Below, piece after piece: positions 1 through 8,972 of a stretch of DNA of 64,000 nucleotides. Made by a program: the position numbers and the translations under genes. The notes under the pieces are model-generated. The model was given only the letters and a program-made list of their open reading frames with translations. It was not told the origin of the DNA and ran no database searches. Source of the stretch: Endozoicomonas sp965261315 (lineage in GTDB: Bacteria > Pseudomonadota > Gammaproteobacteria > Pseudomonadales > Endozoicomonadaceae); NCBI GenBank assembly GCA_965261315.1, contig CBDHDM010000049.1, forward strand, positions 1 to 64,000. The letters run 5' to 3'. How positions within the stretch are numbered: position 1 is the first letter of the stretch; every line of letters starts with the position of its first letter.

Positions 1-387
1 ATTTAATGCCTTGCAGGGCAGTTTCAGATGGTTAACAACCTTAAGAGCCAGGTTCAGGTACAAATCACTGACACCAGCGTCGTACAGGCTGTCGAGAGCT
101 CGACCAAGTATCTTGTCGTTTAAGTGTTCAGCTTCGATGCCTTCCCCGATAAGGCGATCAATCGGCTTGTCCTCGAAAAACTCAGGGAACATGTACAGCG
201 TCTGCCCTGTAAAGCCCAACCCGTTTATGATCATTGCGACCACAGCCTGCCCAATGGTGACATTACGCTCATCAGCGTCATTTGTTATACGCGCATCGAT
301 GTATTCGGCTATCTTTAGTTCCCGGCACATGGCGGCAACTAGTCCGAGGTGGTTCAGGTTCTTACTTTGGTATTGAGCGGGCAGCAT
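1..387 (-). mobile_element. IS1634-type transposase, N-terminal part (cut by window edge)
   Basis: The minus strand is open from an ATG at 387 to the window edge (129 codons). It reads MLPAQYQSKNLNHLGLVAAM and continues with the motifs GQAVVAMIINGLGF, MFPEFFEDKPIDRLIGEGI and LNDKILGRALDSLYDAGV. This is the DUF4277 N-terminal region typical of IS1634-family (IS4-like DDE) transposases. The plus-strand reading of the same stretch has no such motifs. The catalytic DDE domain lies outside the window, so I cannot say whether the element is intact. A short inverted repeat, TTCCTGAAT/ATTCAGGAA, sits upstream at 395-403 and 429-437, but I cannot define the IS end from it. Confidence 0.85.
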
Positions 388-610
388 GTTGGTGTTCCTG
401 AATATCTGATCAGTCCTTTGACAACAGGATTCAGGAAAATATCAATCGGGGTGGTGAAAGGCAGTTGTAGCCGTATAGATTAAAGGGAGTTATTTTGATA
501 AGAAAATGAAGGTATTTGTAATATCAGTAAAGTTATTCACGAATTCATGCAAAGTGGAAACCCGTGCCTATTATTAAAATAAGGAGTGTAAAAAATTATG
601 GAGTAATTTT

Positions 611-952
611 GTGGTTTCGTTTCGTTATATTTTTTCCATCACGGCTGTTTTCTTTCTGCTATTTAATCAACCTGCTCATGCACTTATGGATGAGCATGAT
701 TCTGAGTGCCATCACTCGGCTATGGGCTTAAACTCGATTCGATCAGCTTTTCAGAAGTGGGAGAATGCTCGCAAACATCCTGAGATCTACCGTGAACAGG
801 CCCCGAAAGCACTTATAGTGCATTACCGGAACTGGCAGGAATACAACAAACTACCAGCGTATATCCGGGAAGATAGAGCCGCTCAGGCGATGGTTCACAC
901 CTTTCGTCAATGGAATAAATCACGATTGTTGTGCTCAGCAAATCACTACTGA
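611..952 (+). CDS. small secreted protein of unknown function
   Basis: This encodes 113 residues from a GTG start. A GGAG at 600-603 lies 7 bases upstream of the GTG. A stronger-looking AAGGAG at 581-586 instead precedes ATG GAG TAA, a two-codon reading frame that ends before the GTG. The N-terminus is a clear Sec signal (hydrophobic ITAVFFLLF, then QPAHA, with probable cleavage after AHA). The mature part is about 88 residues, hydrophilic and helical, with several W/Y/R residues (FQKWENARKHP, HYRNWQEYNKLP, FRQWNKSRLL) that look like a weak repeat of about 30 residues. I recognise no family. It is predicted to be periplasmic or exported. Confidence 0.6.
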   Translation: MVSFRYIFSITAVFFLLFNQPAHALMDEHDSECHHSAMGLNSIRSAFQKWENARKHPEIYREQAPKALIVHYRNWQEYNKLPAYIREDRAAQAMVHTFRQWNKSRLLCSANHY

Positions 953-981
953 GTTGAACAACCTTTAGCTTATATTTCCAG

Positions 982-1635
982 TCAAACCTTGCTTGGGGAA
1001 ATGCCTAATCCTTTCAGTATTATCTGAGTCAATGTATCTGTTGCCTGGTCATAATCAGATTGATCAAGAACATCTTTTCCGAGAGCCTGCGATATCTGGT
1101 AAGAAAAGTCAGCATAGTGCTGGGTTGATGACCAGAGCAGAAAGATAAGATGAACAGGATCAACCGGATCTATTTTTCCCTGATCAGACCATGCCTTAAA
1201 CACGTTTGCCCGCCCACGAAACCAGGTTCTGTAGTCTTCACCAAAATATTCCGTCAGATGGGGGCCACCGTTGATAATCTCCTGGGCAAAAATCCGGGAG
1301 GCCAATGGGTTCTTTCGGGAGAACATCACTTTGGTATGGATATAGCGTTTTAAGGCTTCTGCCGGGTCATCTTCTGGGCTAAGGCCGTTAAAGCTCTGAT
1401 CCCAGAGCCCTAAGATATTGGCGAGTACAGCCGTGTAGAGTGAGAGTTTGTTGCTGAAGTAGTAGTGTACATTGGCTTTGGGCAGGTTTGCTCGCTCGGC
1501 AATGCGCTGCATGGTTGCACCTTTAAAGCCGTGGATAACAAATTCTTGCTCTGCAGAGGCCAGAATGCTTCTTTTTATTGTTTTCCCGGATCTTGCCGGG
1601 ACGGTACTTTTTCGCAACTGCTTCCATATGCTCAC
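982..1635 (-). CDS. rutR: TetR-family regulator, RutR-like
   Basis: This is a 217-residue repressor-type protein. Residues about 20-70 form the TetR helix-turn-helix (GFKGATMQRIAERANLPKAN followed by VHYYFSNKLSLY). The C-terminal half carries the YcdC/RutR-type ligand domain, with RNPLASRIFAQEI and the RutR-typical HLIFLLWSSTQHYADF. The start is GTG with AGGA just upstream. E. coli RutR senses uracil/thymine and controls pyrimidine and purine degradation genes. Here it is next to a purine/pyrimidine permease remnant, and two RutR-type boxes lie upstream of the xdh operon at 22475-22537. Three related 11-bp elements upstream (1680-1728) may be its own operators. The family call is firm; the exact ligand is inferred. 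Confidence 0.85.
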   Translation of the reverse strand: MSIWKQLRKSTVPARSGKTIKRSILASAEQEFVIHGFKGATMQRIAERANLPKANVHYYFSNKLSLYTAVLANILGLWDQSFNGLSPEDDPAEALKRYIHTKVMFSRKNPLASRIFAQEIINGGPHLTEYFGEDYRTWFRGRANVFKAWSDQGKIDPVDPVHLIFLLWSSTQHYADFSYQISQALGKDVLDQSDYDQATDTLTQIILKGLGISPSKV

Positions 1636-1679
1636 TCAATCCTGGCAGTGGCTGAAACGTAATTCAGGCGATGAGATAA

Positions 1680-1728
1680 GGTATCATACCGGCATGGCCA
1701 AGAGTGTGATACCAGCCAGTATGATACT
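1680..1728. promoter_or_regulatory. three 11-bp operator-like elements upstream of rutR-like gene
   Basis: Three related elements lie in the leader of the TetR-type gene: GGTATCATACC (1680-1690), AGTGTGATACC (1703-1713) and AGTATGATACT (1718-1728). The outer two are near-perfect palindromes about a central base. Element starts are 23 and 15 bp apart. The arrangement suits an autoregulatory operator, but the motif differs from the RutR consensus TTGACCA-N2-TGGTCAA, so the binding protein is uncertain. Confidence 0.5.
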
Positions 1729-1760
1729 TCAAAGGCAGTAATTAACGAATAACGTTTCAA

Positions 1761-2752
1761 TTATGCTTGTTCGGCAACCGTGGGAGTGACTTCTTTTTTA
1801 TCTTCCTGTTCAGAGGGTAAAAGTAGGCTTAGCAGAATGGCAGAGAGACCACCGGAAGTGACCGCAGAGCCAAAGATGTTCTGAACCACTTTGGGCATCT
1901 CTTTTAAGAGGTCGGGTACCAATGTAACACCCAGACCAATTCCAAAAGAGACCGCCATAATGAGCAGTTTGCGTCGATCCAGCTGTTCTGCTGCAAGAAT
2001 TTTTACACCAGCAGCCGCAACGGTGCCAAACATCACCAGGGTTGCACCACCCAAAACCGGCTTGGGAATTTGCTGGAGAATGACACCTACCATTGGAAAC
2101 AGGCCAAGGATGACCAGAATACCCGCAATAAAATAACCAACGTAGCGACTGGCGACTCCGGTCAGCTGAATAACGCCATTATTCTGGCTGAACGTAGTAT
2201 TGGGAAAGGTATTGAAGACTGCTGCCAGCATTGAGTTGAAGCCATCTGCGAGAACACCACCCTTGATACGACGAAGGTAACTTTCTCCCTGAATGGGCTG
2301 TCTGGAGATCATGCAGTTGGCAGTCAGGTCACCGGTGGACTCAATAGCCGTGATCAGATAGATGATGGCAATGGGCAGAAAAGCCACCCAGTCAAAGGAG
2401 AAACCGTACTTAAAGGGAACAGGAATACTGAGCCAGGGCTGTTGAGAGATAGATTCAATGATGGCAGCAGGGCTGATTTTTCCCATAAATAAGGCAAGTG
2501 CCATTCCTGCAATCAGACCGATAACAATGGACGACAATCGTAGCTCAGTGATATCCCGATAATAGTAATGACAATACCTGTGACCAGCGGCGTAATGATT
2601 TTCTTGAGCTTATCCAGAAACTGGGAAAGGAAGATTTCTACAAATGCGCCCAGAAAGCAGATACCGAAGATCAGAGAAAGGATTTCATCAGGGCCTCCAC
2701 CTTTACCTTTGACAATAAAGCCCGCAGCCAGAACCGAACCAAGGTCTTTCAC
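1761..2752 (-). pseudogene. NCS2 xanthine/uracil/urate permease remnant
   Basis: Two overlapping minus-strand frames together resemble an NCS2 (uracil-xanthine) permease. The upstream piece (2752-2513) covers an internal segment with PDEILSLIFGICFLGAFVEI and IITPLVTGIVITIIGISL. The downstream piece (to 1761) covers the C-terminal half, with the family signature QNNGVIQLTGVASRYVG, the segment AIESTGDLTANCMISRQPI and repeated membrane helices. Between them GISL jumps in another frame to LRLSSIVIGLIAG, so a central segment has been deleted with a frameshift. The N-terminal third before KDLGSVLAAG is also missing. The transporter must be inactive. It was probably the purine permease partnered with the neighbouring RutR-like regulator. 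Confidence 0.85.
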
Positions 2753-2784
2753 CAGAGTTTTCCGTTTATCGGAATATTTTTGGG

Positions 2785-3078
2785 ATGGATAACCAGGAGG
2801 CTGCTTGGTGTGTGGAGAAGGGCTGCCCTGATCAATACCGACTGGTGACTAACAGCTATGGCTATTGGTTGGAAGATGGGATTTACCAGCTGCTGATATT
2901 CACAACAGACCCGCATTGGGACAAAGAAGCTCTGGAGCAGAAATCAGAAAAATTGTTGAAGCTGCATTTACCAGAGTTATTCAGTGAGCAAGGGTTCGAA
3001 TGGGTGGTTCACATAAACCCCCCCTTCAAACCAGTCGGTAAAGGGGCTTGCTCATGCTCATATATTTTTGCGGGATAA
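2785..3078 (+). CDS. hypothetical protein, possibly a gene fragment
   Basis: This plus-strand frame of 97 residues begins next to the broken 5' end of the permease remnant. Its composition looks coding (YRLVTNSYGYWLEDGIYQLL, TDPHWDKEALEQKSEKLLKL), but I recognise no family. No good ribosome binding site precedes the ATG, and the same frame stays open upstream. It may therefore be the tail of a truncated gene. The last residues (KGACSCSYIFAG) look less protein-like than the rest. Confidence 0.35.
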   Translation: MDNQEAAWCVEKGCPDQYRLVTNSYGYWLEDGIYQLLIFTTDPHWDKEALEQKSEKLLKLHLPELFSEQGFEWVVHINPPFKPVGKGACSCSYIFAG

Positions 3079-3166
3079 ATTGAAGGCACCCTCCAGATTA
3101 CCCGTTTTAATACATCGACTGACTTATAGCAGGCCAGCAGACAATATGCCTATGTCTGGCCATTAA

Positions 3167-3862
3167 TTAGTGATCCAGCATCCACTTTACGGCGGCTTCT
3201 GCATGAATCCCGGTAGTGTCATAGAGGGGGGTATCAACCTGTTCTTGTTGGATCAAAAGACCAATCTCAGTGCAACCCAGAATAATGGCTTCAGCACCCT
3301 GACTTCTCAGGCTATCGATGATGTCAATATAGGACTGGCGAGATGATTCCTGAATATCACCAAGACAGAGCTGGTTATAAATCACATCGTGTACCACCTT
3401 TCTCTGGTGTGTATCAGGCGTTAGTACTTTCAGACCGTAGTTTTCAATCAACCGGCCTTTATAAAAGTCCTGTTCCATTGTGAATGCTGTACCCAGCAGG
3501 CCGACGGTTGAGATACCATCATTGACCAGTAACTGTGCAGTGGCATCCGCAATATGGAGCAGCGGGATCGATATCTCATGTTCAATTGCCGGAGCCACTT
3601 TATGCATGGTGTTGGTACAGATCATCAGTCCTTCTGCACCAGCAGCTTCCAGCCCTTTTGCTGCATTGGCGAGCAAGGCTCCGGCTTCTTCCCATTTCCC
3701 CTGATGCTGTAGTTGTTCCACTTCTGCAAAATCTACGCTGTAGAGGCATATTTTTGCTGAGTGCAGCCCGCCCAGAGCCTCTTTCACGCCTTCATTCAGG
3801 AGTCGGTAATAATACGCAGTGGACTCCCAACTCATTCCGCCCAGCAATCCAATAGTCTTCAC
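3167..3862 (-). CDS. ygeA: amino-acid racemase of the Asp/Glu racemase family (YgeA)
   Basis: This is 231 residues, close to E. coli YgeA throughout. The N-terminal MKTIGLLGGMSWESTAYYYR is diagnostic. The two catalytic cysteines are visible in LMICTNTMHKV and in ILGCTEIGLL. YgeA is a PLP-independent, broad-specificity amino-acid racemase of the cytoplasm. The start is GTG and overlaps the TGA of the upstream yhhN-like gene (GTGA), so the two are translationally coupled. No defects are seen. Confidence 0.9.
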   Translation of the reverse strand: MKTIGLLGGMSWESTAYYYRLLNEGVKEALGGLHSAKICLYSVDFAEVEQLQHQGKWEEAGALLANAAKGLEAAGAEGLMICTNTMHKVAPAIEHEISIPLLHIADATAQLLVNDGISTVGLLGTAFTMEQDFYKGRLIENYGLKVLTPDTHQRKVVHDVIYNQLCLGDIQESSRQSYIDIIDSLRSQGAEAIILGCTEIGLLIQQEQVDTPLYDTTGIHAEAAVKWMLDH

Positions 3863-4500
3863 AGGTTTTTATCTTCTGGCTTAATCATCCCGGTCACAAT
3901 CATATACTGAGCCAGGTAATAGGTCAGCATAATGGCAACACCGGCATAAGGCAGAGGCTCAATAAATTTATTGATGGCAATCAGACTGTCAGATAGAGCA
4001 AACGTACAGGCACCAACAAACAACCATTGCCATGGTCGATTGCAGAAAGCTGCTCCAAGCACCATGGCACTGATGGCTATTAAGTAGGCAGTTACTGGAA
4101 TAAGGAGTTCTCCACTGGCAGGCAAAATAAACCAGGCAAGAATGAAAGCAATGGGTGCATAGCCAGCAGTCAGCCACAGACGCTGTCGATTAAGTTTGGA
4201 ATGCTGCCAGAATAAAATGGCATAAGTCACTTGTGCTATTAAGAAGCTGGCTAAACCAGGGACAAAGAAATTTCCAACCGCGCCATCAAGAGCCAGCAGA
4301 ATGTCTCCCACTGCAGAAAACAGAATCGCTATTACCATGCCTAACCGTAACTTACCGGAAAGAAGCTTCCTGACAGGAATCAGTAACAGAATAATGGGGG
4401 CTGCTTTTGATACTACTGCTAGTGCAACAGGTAGTTGGTGCATTAGCAGGATATAAATAAGAGCAAGCGCCCAGAAAGTAAGACTGATAGTTTTTGACAT
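3859..4500 (-). CDS. YhhN family membrane protein (lysoplasmalogenase-like)
   Basis: This 213-residue integral membrane protein has about eight hydrophobic segments. The two family motifs with conserved acidic residues are present: LFSAVGDILLAL and CTFALSDSLIAINKF. The YhhN/TMEM86 family includes lysoplasmalogenases that hydrolyse vinyl-ether lysolipids. That activity is established for animal TMEM86B and some bacterial members, and is only inferred here. It forms a two-gene unit with ygeA, whose start overlaps its stop. Confidence 0.8.
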   Translation of the reverse strand: MSKTISLTFWALALIYILLMHQLPVALAVVSKAAPIILLLIPVRKLLSGKLRLGMVIAILFSAVGDILLALDGAVGNFFVPGLASFLIAQVTYAILFWQHSKLNRQRLWLTAGYAPIAFILAWFILPASGELLIPVTAYLIAISAMVLGAAFCNRPWQWLFVGACTFALSDSLIAINKFIEPLPYAGVAIMLTYYLAQYMIVTGMIKPEDKNL

Positions 4501-4741
4501 GACTTCACTATTCTTATTGTTAATTCAGTGAAGGATTATGATCTGATCCCACTCTCAGGCCAAGGGGTTCAGTCTGTCTTATCGCCATACCTTTCGAAGG
4601 GCAAAGAATGAGGGATTGGTCTGAGGGAATACTATGGCATGGCTTTCCGTTTGAAATCAAAGGGCTTGATGAGGGGGCATGATTTGTTACTAAGAGACGG
4701 GTTCAGGGCACGGTCTTTGGCGTGGAAGTGGTATAGGGAGT

Positions 4742-5971
4742 TTAGTACAGTGGATATACTCCCTCTTTCACAATCTGATAGTTAGCACCTTGAGAACTTT
4801 TCACAATACTGACTTCAAAGAAATCCTCTTTAAACCGAACCAGCATGTATTTCTGGAAGACTGCTGCGCCTCCCAGAAAAACGGGGAGGTGCTGACCTGG
4901 GCCATAGAAATTCCAAAGGGTGTGAAAATTGACTAAACCCACATAGGGATGCAGGTGTCCGGCAAAAATAGCGGAAATTTTATATCTACGCAGAATATCT
5001 TTTATATCATTGGTAAAACCAGAGATATGATAATTCAGAATAATATGTTTTCCTTCTTTACTGGCCTGTTCCAGATCATTAATAAGCCACTTTCTGGCGG
5101 ATTGAATATTAAAGTAGTCCCGTCGGGCTTTACCAAAGTTCCAGCCATTCCAGTGAGTTGTATAGGTCGGGTAGTTATTCAGCTGGACAAAGTGAATATC
5201 GCCAATATCCCAAGAGTAAGCAAAGCTCTTACTGTATTTTCTTTTCAGTGATGGAAACTCGTAATAAGTTCCTGAATCATGATAGTCAAAACTGCGGACA
5301 TTCAACGTTCGCACGTGATCTTTGAGATAAAGCATCATTCTGGAGGCGCAGTTATTCACAAAGCAGTCATTAACATTGTTTGAAATATCATGATTGCCCA
5401 AGCCCGGGTAGACATTCATTTTCAACTCTTTATGGTATAGCTCGCGGTAAGTATTGAATTGCCAGTCGTGGCCGAAAGCTGTCAAATCACCATTAATGAC
5501 TACGCCTGCAAGCTGCTCTTTACCCAGATTGTTCATTAGCGCATTCAGACTCTGAATGTGATTAGTATTTTCCTGCCAGGCTTTATTCTGATCATCACAG
5601 CTTTCATTTGATTTTTTGCATGACCACGGATATTGCGGGTCTGACATGAACGCCATATAAAAATCGCGATAGTTGAACTGAATCAGGCGGGCATAAGAGA
5701 ATGTGTCATTAAGTTCTTCTCCAACATTTGCTGTCGAACCGTAATAGGTTCGACAAACTCCATTCCCGTCTGGTTCTTCACAGGCTTCAAGTGCATGACC
5801 GGGAGCCAGCTGGATGGATGTGATTGAGTCATCAGCAAAGTGTTGATTACCAAAGAAGTCTTGAGACTCACCATCGTTTGAGCACAACGAAAATACCTGG
5901 CCAGAGTATTGGTGGTGTTCGTATAGATTGGTACAGTCTTCTTCTGAAGCAATGCACTGATTAATTAACAA
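4742..5971 (-). CDS. calcineurin-like phosphoesterase with N-terminal beta/gamma-crystallin-like domain
   Basis: Residues about 100-400 form a metallophosphoesterase. The metal-site motifs occur in order: FMSDPQY, VVINGDLTAFGHD, YPGLGNHDI, ILNYHISG and IFAGHLHPY. Residues about 14-95 (NLYEHHQYSGQVFSLC, then DDSITSIQLAPGHALEACEE, then YYGSTANVG) resemble a beta/gamma-crystallin repeat pair, often Ca-binding and found in exported proteins. The only canonical start is TTG at 5971. The frame continues upstream through KPLEISSAILLSTLLINQC, a typical Sec signal, to a stop at 6022-6020 without any ATG/GTG/TTG. The native start may have been lost (AAG where ATG would fit). It is probably secreted or periplasmic if expressed. 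Confidence 0.75.
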   Translation of the reverse strand: MLINQCIASEEDCTNLYEHHQYSGQVFSLCSNDGESQDFFGNQHFADDSITSIQLAPGHALEACEEPDGNGVCRTYYGSTANVGEELNDTFSYARLIQFNYRDFYMAFMSDPQYPWSCKKSNESCDDQNKAWQENTNHIQSLNALMNNLGKEQLAGVVINGDLTAFGHDWQFNTYRELYHKELKMNVYPGLGNHDISNNVNDCFVNNCASRMMLYLKDHVRTLNVRSFDYHDSGTYYEFPSLKRKYSKSFAYSWDIGDIHFVQLNNYPTYTTHWNGWNFGKARRDYFNIQSARKWLINDLEQASKEGKHIILNYHISGFTNDIKDILRRYKISAIFAGHLHPYVGLVNFHTLWNFYGPGQHLPVFLGGAAVFQKYMLVRFKEDFFEVSIVKSSQGANYQIVKEGVYPLY

Positions 5972-6330
5972 TGTACTCAGGAGTATGGCAGAGGATATTT
6001 CTAATGGTTTTTGAGTCTTTTAAATAGGCATGACAGGGCCTTCTATATTGATCAGGCAGTATTTTTTAGCGATAGAGAACAATTCTCTGAAATTATTTTA
6101 ATTTACTAACACTCTGAAAAAGCTAAAAAATATATCGACAGATGATAGGTCTCTTTGAACAAACCTTGAAAGTATTTGCTATCCTGAACTTGGTCTTATT
6201 AAGCATGGATGTTACTGAAGATTTACTATGAAAATTAAATGGCTTTTATTTTCAATGATTTAAATGGATGTTTCATCATAATACTGAATCACCGAATAAT
6301 CAGATAATGGATCGAATAGAGATAAATGCT

Positions 6331-6708
6331 ATGAAAAAAGGATATTTATTAGGAGTAATCCTGTCAGGTTTTATTGCATCTGCCTGTTCTCAGGAAAAAC
6401 GTTTAGCGCTTGATGAGAGCGTGATGTTTGAAAAGCCCATGTATCATAAACACAGCGTTGAAGAAATTCTGAATGCATCTGACGATGAAGAGCTGGTTAA
6501 GATTTCTGGTGAAATTGTTAAAAAAATCAAAGGGAAAATATACCTGTTTCGTGGAGAAACTGGTGAGATCAATGTGGTGATTGAAGACTCTGCTTTACCC
6601 GACAGAGGCGTTAAGCTGAAATCTCCTGCAGTTATTAAGGGAGAAGTGGATAATCCACCAGACAGGGCTCCAAGGGTTGAAGTTGATGACATTCATTATG
6701 TCTTTTAA
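6331..6708 (+). CDS. BOF (bacterial OB-fold) protein, YgiW/YdeI family, putative lipoprotein
   Basis: I choose the ATG at 6331 because it starts a signal peptide (MKKGYLLGVILSGFIASACS). An upstream ATG in the same frame would bury it. Cys20 follows an IASA sequence, a weak lipobox, so it may be a lipoprotein or a periplasmic protein. Residues about 45-125 match the YgiW/YdeI BOF domain: SVEEILNASDDEELVKISGE, IYLFRGETGEINVVIED and KGEVDN...VEVDDI. Family members are stress-induced periplasmic OB-fold proteins that bind small cationic molecules; the ligand here is unknown. It is monocistronic. Confidence 0.8.
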   Translation: MKKGYLLGVILSGFIASACSQEKRLALDESVMFEKPMYHKHSVEEILNASDDEELVKISGEIVKKIKGKIYLFRGETGEINVVIEDSALPDRGVKLKSPAVIKGEVDNPPDRAPRVEVDDIHYVF

Positions 6709-6790
6709 TGGATGGCAGGAGTGGTGCTAAAGAAAGCCGAATTCTACTCGGCCTGCCTTTATGGTGATTGATTTTCACGTGGTCAGGAGC

Positions 6791-7618
6791 TTAAGTAGCG
6801 GGTGGCCAGAAGTCAGCCCAGGGAATTGATTTATCACCGAGTACGAGAAAGTCTGTATTAATAAGGCTTTCTTTCATGTTATAGCAGAAACGCTGACCGG
6901 CAGGGTTGAGAAATAAGCCTCCCACCCCTTCAACAACGCCCTGAACCGCAGCGGTATCCCACTCAGAGGTAGGGCCAAGCCTCGGATAGATATCAGCCTG
7001 ACCTTCAGCTACCAGGCAGCTTTTCAAAGCACTTCCTACTTTTTTAGACTTAAGGTTTGGGTAAATAGCTTTTAAGGCGTCGAGGTAGTTACGGGCCTCT
7101 GCGGTTCCATAACTCCGGCTGCCAAGTACGACGACTTCCCGCTCTGGAGTGAACTTTCTGGGGTAAATAACGTGTGCTTCAGTACCTTTATCCTGCTTCC
7201 ATGCACCAAGGCCTTTCCCTCCCCAGTAGGTGGTATCAGTCGTCGGAATATGCACAATACCAAGCAGAGGATAGTTATTCTCGATCAGGGCGATATTGAC
7301 CGAGAATTCGCCATTGCGGTTAATAAACTCTTTAGTTCCGTCCAAAGGGTCAATTAGCCAGTATCGCTGCCAGTTTTTCCTTTCCTGCCAGGGCGTATGT
7401 TCTGATTCTTCAGAAAGAATAGGGTACTGGGTAAACAGCCGCTTGAGACCATCAACGATAACCCGATTGGCCGAAAGGTCAGCATTGGTAACCGGGGTAG
7501 CATCAGCCTTGGTTTGTATACCGACATCATCCTGCTGATAAACGGCCAGAATGACCTTGCCTGCCTTACGGGCAATCTGGATGACCTGAGGAGCTAAAGA
7601 CTCAAGGTTGTTAGTCAT
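6791..7618 (-). CDS. cysQ: 3'(2'),5'-bisphosphate nucleotidase CysQ
   Basis: This is an inositol-monophosphatase-fold enzyme that removes the 3' phosphate of PAP/PAPS, the by-product of sulfate assimilation and sulfotransfer. The metal and substrate motifs are present: ILSEESEH, WLIDPLDGTKEFINRNGEFS (DPLDGT metal site) and SEWDTAAVQGVVEG. The chosen ATG at 7618 overlaps the nudE stop (ATGA). The frame extends seven codons further upstream, but the overlap start is the natural one. The nudE-cysQ pair is a common gammaproteobacterial arrangement. The gene appears intact. Confidence 0.92.
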   Translation of the reverse strand: MTNNLESLAPQVIQIARKAGKVILAVYQQDDVGIQTKADATPVTNADLSANRVIVDGLKRLFTQYPILSEESEHTPWQERKNWQRYWLIDPLDGTKEFINRNGEFSVNIALIENNYPLLGIVHIPTTDTTYWGGKGLGAWKQDKGTEAHVIYPRKFTPEREVVVLGSRSYGTAEARNYLDALKAIYPNLKSKKVGSALKSCLVAEGQADIYPRLGPTSEWDTAAVQGVVEGVGGLFLNPAGQRFCYNMKESLINTDFLVLGDKSIPWADFWPPAT

Positions 7619-8112
7619 ATCCCGCACTCGTTCTGGCAAATGGTTTTATCTGATGGCCAGGGCTTGTCGAAGTCGCCAACAGGCCTTAATAAACCGGCTT
7701 GAAGTTGCTCTCGTACCAGAAATAATGCTGCAATGACTCTTGCTTCAGTCAAGTCTGGTCGGGCGCAAAGTTCCATTAGCTGATCAAATGAAAACGTTTC
7801 AACGGCCAGAGGTTCTGGCTCATCGCCTTCCAGCGTTTCTCCTGGCTCTGCCAGGCCTTTCGGGAGGGTAAGCTGATAATCTTCAGTTCCGGCAGCATAC
7901 TCCCGGATCATCATGAAATGCTGGTGATCAACCAGTGGCACCACCATAACGCCCTGATGTCCTGTATCAAATTCACCCAGGCGTTCATATATACGTTCTT
8001 CACCATTCGAGAATTTGATGTCCAGCTCTTCTACCCGAAACAAGCGGGTACGGGCGATTTCTCTGCAGGATCGAATCTCTGGTTTATTCTTGTGTGGACT
8101 TTGTACCGTCAT
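7615..8112 (-). pseudogene. nudE: NudE (ADP-compounds hydrolase) with the Nudix box deleted in frame
   Basis: The start at 8112 has AGGAAA upstream. The product is 165 residues against about 186 in E. coli, despite a longer C-terminus. The N-terminal part (ARTRLFRVEELDIKFSNGEE, IREYAAGTEDYQLTLPKGL) and the C-terminal part (LEGDEPEPLAVETFSFDQLM, ARVIAALFLVRE) are typical NudE. After AEPGET the sequence goes straight to LEGDEPEPL. The missing stretch, about 49 residues by comparison with E. coli, holds the Nudix REXXEEXG helix. The frame is preserved, so a protein can be made, but without the metal-binding catalytic helix it cannot be a Nudix hydrolase. Confidence 0.85.
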
Positions 8113-8242
8113 GGTTTCCTGATGATATATGTTTGGAATATCCGGATAGTATAGAGGGAGCATGAAGCAGGGCGTTAGTTTCACATTCAGGTAGACTGAT
8201 CCCTGATCAGCCAGAGCAAATCAGGGAGCAGCAAGAAGGGGA

Positions 8243-8932
8243 TTATTTTTCAATTGCCTGACTACTCTCCGCAAAGGTCTGAGCCAGAAGTAAAAGGTTC
8301 AGCAGTTCGTCCAGAGTATCTTCAAGAAACCATCCCAGTGGTCTCCACTCCCCTGCAACTTTCACGAACTCCATTTTTTCTTCAAAGATATCATCTGGGT
8401 CAGTGGTATCGGAATCTGACTCTACGTAAGTCAGGATTGCTTCTTTGCCATTATTGGAAAATTCAATATTTGTGATGTTGGGATAGGCAATATTAATGGG
8501 CATTCCCAGACTCAATGTCAGTTTATCAAACATATAGGTAAAAACGGTGTTAATAAAATCGGCAGGTGGGAGCGTTTCAAGCCGACCAATAACTTCAGGA
8601 ATGACTTGCTGAAGCTTGCTGATTTTATCCCTTTTCAAAAAACGATACTTAAAGTTGGCCTGTGCTTCTTCGCTGTAAAAGGATGCAAGTTTTGAGTAAT
8701 TCTGATCCCTCACGCTGGTAAATATATCTTCGAGAATCGCAGTGAGCACTTCCTTGTCTTGAGCTTTTACTGGTAAGTTTTTACTTGTTGCTGTTTTCTT
8801 GCTGGTGGTTATCTCCCTTAGATGTGCCTGGGATACCCTTGTTTCAGGTATTCTCTGCTTGGCCTCAGCACTGGCAGTCGTAAAAAAAGATATGAATGCA
8901 AAAATAGCCAGTGTTAAGGATAGATACTTCAT
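8243..8932 (-). CDS. secreted protein of unknown function
   Basis: This has 229 residues, with a clear signal peptide (MKYLSLTLAIFAFISFFTTASAEA) and a predicted cut near ASA. A basic low-complexity linker follows (about 25-60), then a helical domain from about residue 60 with DKEVLTAILEDIFTSVRDQN and FYSEEAQANFKYRFLKRDK. Towards the C-terminus come a beta-rich stretch (NITNIEFSNNGKEAILTYVE) and WRPLGWFLEDTLDELLNLL. The general shape recalls periplasmic NTF2-like proteins, but I recognise no family with confidence. It is transcribed away from the small ORF at 9152-9310. Confidence 0.65.
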   Translation of the reverse strand: MKYLSLTLAIFAFISFFTTASAEAKQRIPETRVSQAHLREITTSKKTATSKNLPVKAQDKEVLTAILEDIFTSVRDQNYSKLASFYSEEAQANFKYRFLKRDKISKLQQVIPEVIGRLETLPPADFINTVFTYMFDKLTLSLGMPINIAYPNITNIEFSNNGKEAILTYVESDSDTTDPDDIFEEKMEFVKVAGEWRPLGWFLEDTLDELLNLLLLAQTFAESSQAIEK

Positions 8933-8972
8933 TTCTGGTAACCCCGGAAGTTCTGGTGCTTATGACAGGACA

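Noticed and set aside
11..376. Plus-strand frame of 121 residues at the left edge
   Set aside because: It is the shadow of the transposase on the minus strand; only the minus-strand reading has family motifs.
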